Source: Microbacterium sp. BH-3-3-3
Lineage (GTDB): Bacteria; Actinomycetota; Actinomycetes; Actinomycetales; Microbacteriaceae
DNA: 64,000 nucleotides
Reading direction: 5' to 3'
NCBI RefSeq assembly: GCF_007679045.1
Contig: NZ_VEFS01000002.1
Span: 468,352-532,351 of the forward strand
The position numbers were made by a program, and so were the translations under genes. The notes beneath the pieces are model-generated. The model was not told where the DNA came from and did no database searches. It was given only the letters and a program-made list of their open reading frames with translations. Below, in pieces: positions 58,201-64,000 of the stretch (its first letter is position 1; each line of letters starts with the position of its first letter).

Positions 58201-61200
58201 GTGACGACACCCGCCTTCGCCGCACAGGCCCCGCTCGATCGAACGGACGCCGCTGCCCCCGCCCGCACGTTGATCGACCTCCTCAGCGACGTCGCGTCGC
58301 GGCATCCGGAAGCCTCGGCGATCGACGACGGATCGGGCGCGCTGAGCTACCGCGAACTGCTGGCGCGCGTGTGGCGCACGGCCGCGGCGCTGCACGCCGC
58401 CGGGGTGCGCCGCGGAGACCGCGTGGGCGTGCGGATGCCGTCGGGCTCGAAGGAGCTGTACGTGTCGATCCTCGCGGTGATGGCGGCCGGGGCGGCCTAC
58501 GTGCCCGTCGACGCCGACGACCCCGACGAGCGCGCGCGCCTGGTGTTCGGCGAGGCGGGGGTGAAAGGCATCGTGGCGGGTGACGGGGAGTTCGTCGCAA
58601 GCGATCCGGATGCCGACCTCGTGCGCCTGTACGAGGGCGACGCGCCCCACCCGAGCACCAACGCGGTCCCCGTGGTCGCGCCCCCGGGCGTCGACGACGA
58701 CGCGTGGATCATCTTCACCTCCGGCTCCACCGGGGTGCCCAAGGGAGTCGCCGTCTCGCACCGGTCGGCGGCGGCGTTCGTCGAGGCGGAGGGACGCATC
58801 TTCCTGCAGGGCGACCCGTTGGGTCCGGGCGACCGGGTGCTCGCCGGACTGAGCGTCGCCTTCGACGCCTCGTGCGAGGAGATGTGGCTGGCCTGGGGGC
58901 ACGGCGCGTGCCTCGTGCCGGCGCCGCGCTCGCTCGTGCGCTCGGGGGAAGACCTCGCCCCGTGGCTGCTGCGCCAGAGCATCACCGTCGTGTCGACGGT
59001 GCCGACGCTCGCGGCGATGTGGCCGGCGGATTCGATCGAGAACGTGCGCCTGCTGATCTTCGGTGGTGAGGCGTGCCCGCCTGAACTGGCGGCGCGACTC
59101 GTCGCGGAGGGGCGCGAGGTGTGGAACACCTACGGCCCCACCGAGGCCACCGTCGTCGCGTGCGCGGCGCTGCTGGACGGATCGCTCCCCGTGCGCATCG
59201 GCCTGCCGCTCGACGGCTGGTCGCTCGCGGTGGTCGACGCCGAGGGCCTGCCGGTCGGCGAGGGCGAGGTGGGAGAGCTCATCATCGGCGGCGTGGGCCT
59301 CGCCCGCTACCTCGACCCCGCGAAGGACGCGGAGAAGTACGCGCCGATGCCGACGTTGGGATGGGAGCGGGCCTACCGATCGGGTGACCTCGTGCGCTTC
59401 GACCCGGCGGGCCTGGTGTTCCAGGGGCGCGCCGACGACCAGGTGAAGGTCGGCGGTCGACGCATCGAGCTCGGCGAGGTCGAGTCGGCGCTGCAGGACC
59501 TGCCCGATGTCAGCGCCGCGACGGTCGCGGTGCGCACCACCGAGGCCGGGGTGCCGGTGCTCGTGGGTTACCTCGTCATGGAGGAGGGGATGGAGCTCGA
59601 TCGGTCCGCCGCGCGGACGGCGCTGGCCGAGCGGCTGCCCGCGGCGACCATCCCCCTGCTCGGCGTCGTCGACGCCCTGCCGGTACGCACCTCCGGAAAG
59701 GTCGACCGCGCCGCGCTGCCGTGGCCGTTGCCCGGCGTCGAGACGCCCGCGGCCACCGACTTCTCCGCCGACGAGGCGTGGTTGGCCGAGCAGTGGCAGG
59801 CCGTGCTGGGGCTGCCCGTCACCGACCGCAAGACCGACTTCTTCGACCTCGGAGGCGGCTCGCTCGCCGCCGCGCAGCTGGTCTCGCGCATCCGCGCGCG
59901 CGTGCCGGAGTTCTCGGTCGCCGACATCTACGACGTGCCGCGCCTGGGCGCGATGGCGAAGGCCCTCGGTCCGCAGCTCAAGGACGAGGCGCCCGCGTCG
60001 TTCCATCGGGCCGCGCCCACCCCGCGATCGACCCAGTGGGTGCAGACGCTGCTCGGAGCGCCGCTGTTCATCCTGTCGGGCGTGCGCTGGGTGCTGTACT
60101 TGCTCACGGCATCCGCGATCTTGCAGACCGTGCCCGGCTTCGAGGTGCTGCCCTCCGTTTCCTGGCCCGTGCTCGGCATCGGCCTGCTGATCTTCTCGAC
60201 CCCGTTCGGGCGCATGGCCATCGCCGTGGCATCCGCTCGCCTCCTGCTGGCCGGGGTGCGCCCCGGCGACTATCCGCGCGGCGGCGGGGTGCACATCCGC
60301 CTGTGGCTGGCGGAGCAGATCGCCGACCAGGTGGATGCCGTCGGCCTGGCCGGAGCGCCGTGGGTGTCGTACTACGCGCGGGCCCTGGGGGCGCGCATCG
60401 GCCGCGACGTGGACCTGCACGCCCTGCCGCCCGTGACGGGGATGCTCGTGATCGGCGACGGCGCCTCGATCGAGCCGGAGGTCGATCTGACCGGGTACTG
60501 GATCGACGGCGACCTCGTGCGCATCGGCCAGGTGCGCATCGGGGCCGGGGCGACGGTCGGCGCGCGATCTACTCTCGCGCCCGGCACCCGCATCGGTCGA
60601 CGGGCCGAGATCGCGCCGGGCTCCGCGGTGTTCGGTCGGGTCAAGGCCGACCAGTCGTGGGCCGGCTCGCCCGCCGAACGGGTGGGCGGGATCGCACGGG
60701 ACTGGCCGCGCGAGCGGCCCGCCGCCCCCACGCGATGGTTGTGGGCGTACGCGGTGTCGGCCGTCGTGCTCGCTCTGCTGCCGCTCGCCGCTTTCACCGT
60801 CGGAGGACTCGTGCTCGCCCAGGGGCTGCGCGGCAGCGCGGATCTCGCGCAGGCCGTCGGGGCGGCGTTCGCCTGGCTCGTTCCGGCCGTGGCCGTGACG
60901 GGGCTCGTGTTCGCGGCATCCGTCGTGCTGCTCGTGCGCCTGTTGTCGATCGGGCTCGTCGAGGGCCCCCACCCGGTGCGCAGCCGCGTCGCCTGGCAGG
61001 CGTGGACGATCGAGCGACTGCTCGACGCCGCGCGCACGATCCTCTTCCCGCTGTACTCGTCGCTGTTCACGCCGATATGGCTGCGCATGCTGGGCGCGCG
61101 CGTGGGTCGCGACGTCGAGGCCTCGACCGTGCTGCTCATTCCGTCCATGGCGCGCATCGAAGACGGCGCGTTCCTCGCCGACGACACGATGATCGCCTCG

Positions 61201-62145
61201 TACGAGCTGCACGGCGGATGGATGCGCATCGGCCCCGTGCGCATCGGCAAGCGCGCCTTCCTCGGCAACTCCGGTATGGCAGCCCCCGGCCACCGCGTGC
61301 CTCGCGACGGACTGGTCGCGGTGCTCTCGGCCGCCCCGCCCAAGGCGAAGGCGGGGTCGTCGTGGCTCGGTTCACCCGCCGTGCGCCTGCGTCGCCTGTC
61401 GGCGGAGGGCGACGAGTCGCGCACGTACCGGCCCACCGCCGGTCTGCGGCTCGCGCGCACGCTGTGGGAGCTGTGCCGCTTCGTGCCCGTCGTCGTCACC
61501 TGCGCCATCGGGTTGGGCGTGCTGTTCGCGCTCGCCGCGCTGTGGGACACGGTCGGTCCGGTGGGGACGCTGCTGCTCTCGGGCATCGTGCTGCTGGCCG
61601 CGGGAGCCGTGGCCGCCGGGGTGTCGACCGCGGCCAAGTGGGCGATCGTGGGTGTCATCCGGGCGGGCGAGCAGCCGCTGTGGTCGAGTTTCGTCTGGCG
61701 CACCGAGGTGTCGGACACCTTCACCGAGATGGTCGCCGCTCCCTGGTTCGCCCGCGCGGCCGCGGGGACGCCCGCGCTCGCCGTGTGGCTGCGCACCCTC
61801 GGTGCCAAGATCGGCCGGGGCGTGTGGTGCGACAGCTACTGGCTGCCCGAGCCCGACCTGGTCACTTTGGGCGACGCGTCAACCGTCAACCGCGGATGCG
61901 TGGTTCAGACGCATCTGTTCCATGATCGAATCATGAGCATGGACACCGTCGAGTTGGAACCGGGTTCCACGCTCGGCCCCCACAGCGTCGTGCTGCCCGC
62001 CTCGACCCTCGGGGCGCACGCCACGGTCGGACCCGCGTCGCTCGTCATGCGCGGAGAGACGGTGCCCGTCGGTTCGCGGTGGAGCGGCAACCCCATCGGC
62101 CCCTGGCGCGCGGTCAAGGTGCGCGCCTACCAGTCGACCTCGTGA
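58201..62145 (+). CDS. Pls/PosA-type membrane non-ribosomal peptide synthetase
   Basis: A 1314-residue single-module enzyme. The adenylation domain (1-515) has FTSGSTGVPKGVAVSH, NTYGPTEATV, YRSGDLVRF, GRADDQVKVGGRRIELGE and TSGKVDRA. FDASCEEMW keeps the Asp that binds the amino group of an amino acid. The thiolation domain follows (DFFDLGGGSLAAAQ). The C-terminal 750 residues have about six transmembrane helices alternating with three hexapeptide-repeat domains (from about 720, 960 and 1200). This is the architecture of epsilon-poly-lysine synthetase Pls and of PosA, which has no condensation or thioesterase domain. The monomer cannot be read from sequence. It overlaps an M1 peptidase gene. 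Confidence 0.88.
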   Translation: MTTPAFAAQAPLDRTDAAAPARTLIDLLSDVASRHPEASAIDDGSGALSYRELLARVWRTAAALHAAGVRRGDRVGVRMPSGSKELYVSILAVMAAGAAYVPVDADDPDERARLVFGEAGVKGIVAGDGEFVASDPDADLVRLYEGDAPHPSTNAVPVVAPPGVDDDAWIIFTSGSTGVPKGVAVSHRSAAAFVEAEGRIFLQGDPLGPGDRVLAGLSVAFDASCEEMWLAWGHGACLVPAPRSLVRSGEDLAPWLLRQSITVVSTVPTLAAMWPADSIENVRLLIFGGEACPPELAARLVAEGREVWNTYGPTEATVVACAALLDGSLPVRIGLPLDGWSLAVVDAEGLPVGEGEVGELIIGGVGLARYLDPAKDAEKYAPMPTLGWERAYRSGDLVRFDPAGLVFQGRADDQVKVGGRRIELGEVESALQDLPDVSAATVAVRTTEAGVPVLVGYLVMEEGMELDRSAARTALAERLPAATIPLLGVVDALPVRTSGKVDRAALPWPLPGVETPAATDFSADEAWLAEQWQAVLGLPVTDRKTDFFDLGGGSLAAAQLVSRIRARVPEFSVADIYDVPRLGAMAKALGPQLKDEAPASFHRAAPTPRSTQWVQTLLGAPLFILSGVRWVLYLLTASAILQTVPGFEVLPSVSWPVLGIGLLIFSTPFGRMAIAVASARLLLAGVRPGDYPRGGGVHIRLWLAEQIADQVDAVGLAGAPWVSYYARALGARIGRDVDLHALPPVTGMLVIGDGASIEPEVDLTGYWIDGDLVRIGQVRIGAGATVGARSTLAPGTRIGRRAEIAPGSAVFGRVKADQSWAGSPAERVGGIARDWPRERPAAPTRWLWAYAVSAVVLALLPLAAFTVGGLVLAQGLRGSADLAQAVGAAFAWLVPAVAVTGLVFAASVVLLVRLLSIGLVEGPHPVRSRVAWQAWTIERLLDAARTILFPLYSSLFTPIWLRMLGARVGRDVEASTVLLIPSMARIEDGAFLADDTMIASYELHGGWMRIGPVRIGKRAFLGNSGMAAPGHRVPRDGLVAVLSAAPPKAKAGSSWLGSPAVRLRRLSAEGDESRTYRPTAGLRLARTLWELCRFVPVVVTCAIGLGVLFALAALWDTVGPVGTLLLSGIVLLAAGAVAAGVSTAAKWAIVGVIRAGEQPLWSSFVWRTEVSDTFTEMVAAPWFARAAAGTPALAVWLRTLGAKIGRGVWCDSYWLPEPDLVTLGDASTVNRGCVVQTHLFHDRIMSMDTVELEPGSTLGPHSVVLPASTLGAHATVGPASLVMRGETVPVGSRWSGNPIGPWRAVKVRAYQSTS

Positions 62146-63437
62146 GCGCCGACGCCTACGCCCCGCAGAGTGGCGATCTCTCGTACGACGTGACGTCGTA
62201 CGACCTGGTACTCGGATACCGCGTTCGCACGAACCGCCTCGACGGGGTGGCCACCATCTCCGCGGTCGCCCGCCAACCCGTGACCTCGTTCGCGCTCGAT
62301 TTGGTCGGACTCCGCACCACGCGGGTGAAGGTCAATGGAGAGGCGGTGCGCTTCACTCCGGGGCCCCGCGTGCTCCGGGTGACGCCGGCGCGGGGACTCA
62401 GCGCCGGGGAGGCGTTCGAGATCGAAGTGGCGTACGCGGGTGCGCCCGCGCCGCGGCGGTCGCGGTGGGGCGCGGTCGGGTGGGAGGAGCTCACCGACGG
62501 CGCCCTCGTGGCGGGACAGCCCGTCGGAGCCCCCACGTGGTTCCCCTGCAACGACCGGCCCGACAACCGGGCTGCGATGCGGATCGAGATCACCGTCGAC
62601 GACGGCTACACCGCGGTCGCCACGGGAGTCGAGGGCGTCAGCTCGCGTCGAGGAGGTCGGGTGACCACGACGTTCGTCTCCGACGTGCCGACCGCCACCT
62701 ACCTCGCCGCCGTGCACGTGGGGCGCTATCGCACGCGCCCGCTCGCGGGCTCCGGCACCGGGGTCGTTCCCGCCGTGACGGTGAGCGCGCCGCCCTCCCT
62801 CACCGCTGCCGTCGATCGCGCCTTCGCGCCGGTGCCCGAGATGCTGCGGCTCTTCGACACCCTGTTCGGGCCGTACCCCCAGCCCGCGTGCACGCTGGTG
62901 GTGACGGCCGACGAGCTCGAGATCCCCCTCGAGGCCCAGGGTCTCGCCGTCTTCGGAATGAACCACCTCGTTCCCGCCGCCCAGCGCCTCGTCGCGCACG
63001 AGCTCGCGCACCAGTGGTTCGGAAACAGCGTGGGGCTGGCGCGCTGGAGCGACATCTGGCTCAACGAGGGCTTCGCCTGCTACGCGGAGTGGCTGTGGTC
63101 GGAGCACTCGGGCGGACCGACCGTGCAGACCTGCGTGGGCGAGTACTACGCGCGCCTGGCGGCGAAACCGCGCGATCTGCTGCTGGTGGATCCCGGGCCC
63201 GACGACATGTTCGACGATCGGGTCTACAAGCGCGGGGCGCTCACCCTTCACGCGGTGCGCCGTCAGCTGGGCGACGCCGCCTTCTTCGACCTGCTGCGGT
63301 CGTGGACCGCCGAGCACCGCCACGCCCTCGTCACCACCGACGACTTCCGTCGCGCCGTCGAGCGCGCCGGGGGAGCGGATGCCGCGGCGACGCTGTCGCG
63401 CTGGATCGATTCCGAGGCTCTGCCGCCCCAGCCTTGA
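62142..63437 (+). CDS. M1-family zinc metallopeptidase coupled to the Pls-type NRPS
   Basis: A 431-residue peptidase starting at a GTG overlapping the NRPS stop (GTGA). Zinc site HELAHQWFGN with the second Glu in NEGFACYAEWLW is intact, and the transition-state Tyr is in RVYKRGAL. The exopeptidase GAMEN region is altered to EAQGLAVFG. It is short because the ERAP-like C-terminal domain is missing. There is no signal peptide. In poly-lysine producers an aminopeptidase degrades the polymer; tight coupling here suggests the same relation, by inference only. Confidence 0.9.
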   Translation: MSADAYAPQSGDLSYDVTSYDLVLGYRVRTNRLDGVATISAVARQPVTSFALDLVGLRTTRVKVNGEAVRFTPGPRVLRVTPARGLSAGEAFEIEVAYAGAPAPRRSRWGAVGWEELTDGALVAGQPVGAPTWFPCNDRPDNRAAMRIEITVDDGYTAVATGVEGVSSRRGGRVTTTFVSDVPTATYLAAVHVGRYRTRPLAGSGTGVVPAVTVSAPPSLTAAVDRAFAPVPEMLRLFDTLFGPYPQPACTLVVTADELEIPLEAQGLAVFGMNHLVPAAQRLVAHELAHQWFGNSVGLARWSDIWLNEGFACYAEWLWSEHSGGPTVQTCVGEYYARLAAKPRDLLLVDPGPDDMFDDRVYKRGALTLHAVRRQLGDAAFFDLLRSWTAEHRHALVTTDDFRRAVERAGGADAAATLSRWIDSEALPPQP

Positions 63438-64000
63438 CCGGGTGATGCGGCCTGGGCAGTTCGTCGTTCGCGTGGCCCGGCTGTCGTTTCCGACCGCCGA
63501 TGCGGAGATGCCCGTGCGCTCGCACTCGGCGTGAGCGCGCCTGCTCAAGGCGGGTGCGTCTGCTCGAGGCGCGCGCGGCTGCTCAGCGCGGGTGCTGATG
63601 CCGACCGCGGACCGCCGACACGGGGACGCGCGCCTGCACCGAGCGCGAGTGCGTCTCCACAACGCGGGCAGGCCTGACGGGCGCGGGTGCAGGGCGGTGC
63701 GCGCCCGGGGTGTGGGGATGAGTCGCCGAGGGCGTGGGTGCGCCTGCCGGGTGCGGGTGCGTGGCGGCGCGCGTCAGAAGGTTGGGTGTCGATCGGCGCG
63801 GGCGCGGGCGCGTCTGCTCGAGGCGAGCGCATCGGCGCGGGCGCGGGTGCGCCTGCTCGAGGCGCGTGCGTGTGTTCGATGCGGGCGCGTCTGCGAGGCG
63901 TGCGGGGAGGGAGGAGCGCGCGCGGGGAGGAGCGCGCGCAGGGAGGCGTGGGTGCGGGGTGGTGCGTGTGTCAGAAGGGTGGGGGTGTGCCGTTGTCGTC
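63438..64000. repeat. Low-complexity GC-rich intergenic DNA with degenerate repeats
   Basis: No credible gene is seen in this final 563 bp. The segment CTGCTCGAGGCG recurs at 63560, 63814 and 63853, with a variant at 63541. It lies within longer irregular repeats of GCGCGGGTGCG type, and GGGAGG/GCGCGC runs follow after 63900. Frames on both strands give only biased Arg/Ala/Pro strings. Confidence 0.7.

Noticed and set aside
57382..61293. 1303-codon reverse frame across pstS and the NRPS gene
   Set aside because: The product is a Gly/Arg/His/Ala-rich string typical of high-GC shadow frames, and it crosses two well-supported genes and their promoters.
63438..64000. Short frames in the terminal GC-rich repeats
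   Set aside because: Products are low-complexity Arg/Ala/Pro strings without start signals.

Overview
The window is about 64 kb of a GC-rich (roughly 70%) chromosome from a Gram-positive actinobacterium, most likely Microbacterium or a close Microbacteriaceae relative. Support comes from the near-exclusive G/C third positions, a class A PBP with PASTA domains, WXG100-family proteins, the SigK/RskA pair, and the order acs, 6C RNA, tad genes, topA, tmk, holB, which resembles the Mycobacterium tuberculosis Rv3644c-Rv3667 region. Many genes have a TAGNCT-like -10 box ending 6-7 bases before the start codon, which predicts leaderless mRNAs.

Layout. 1-6754: a secreted thioester-domain-like protein cut by the window edge, a metallophosphoesterase, the bifunctional PBP, a small DUF4177-like protein, RidA and a PAP2 phosphatase. 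6828-10153: a type VII secretion substrate-type cluster (two YbaB-like proteins, an EspC-like protein, a WXG-type protein, a lone WXG100) with no secretion ATPase. 10273-12240: acetyl-CoA synthetase. 12445-24353: 6C RNA and a tad pilus locus. The DUF4244 pilin-like gene of that locus is split by an 8.8-kb element carrying a large serine integrase, an iteron-like control region, a RepA-type ATPase operon, a HEPN-like gene and a membrane GAF-like cargo gene. Joining the two chromosomal flanks restores the pilin frame exactly.

24422-31508: topA, tmk, holB, an exported TAP-type hydrolase and deoC, then tRNA-Thr. 31801-44849: a small membrane protein, an MmpL transporter with a palindromic operator, a nicotinamidase, a PAS histidine kinase, a membrane-anchored sulfite-oxidase-type protein, a frameshifted DMT exporter divergent from an Lrp regulator, an aldo/keto reductase, and a mesD-mesX pair (folate-independent methionine synthase) divergent from a LysR regulator. 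44914-49411: LtrA, tRNA-Lys and a siderophore importer (two permeases and a lipoprotein) sharing one DtxR/IdeR box. 49517-51925: a FAS1 lipoprotein with sigK-rskA, as in the mycobacterial MPB70/83 regulon.

51981-58043: an unknown protein, a candidate structured RNA, a class IV aminotransferase ending in a 14-bp tandem repeat, and the pstSCAB phosphate operon with a Pho box. 58201-63437: a Pls/PosA-type membrane NRPS (A-T plus three hexapeptide-repeat domains between membrane segments) overlapping an M1 metallopeptidase gene. This is the most promising candidate for an undescribed biosynthetic system. The last 0.56 kb is low-complexity GC-rich DNA without a credible gene.
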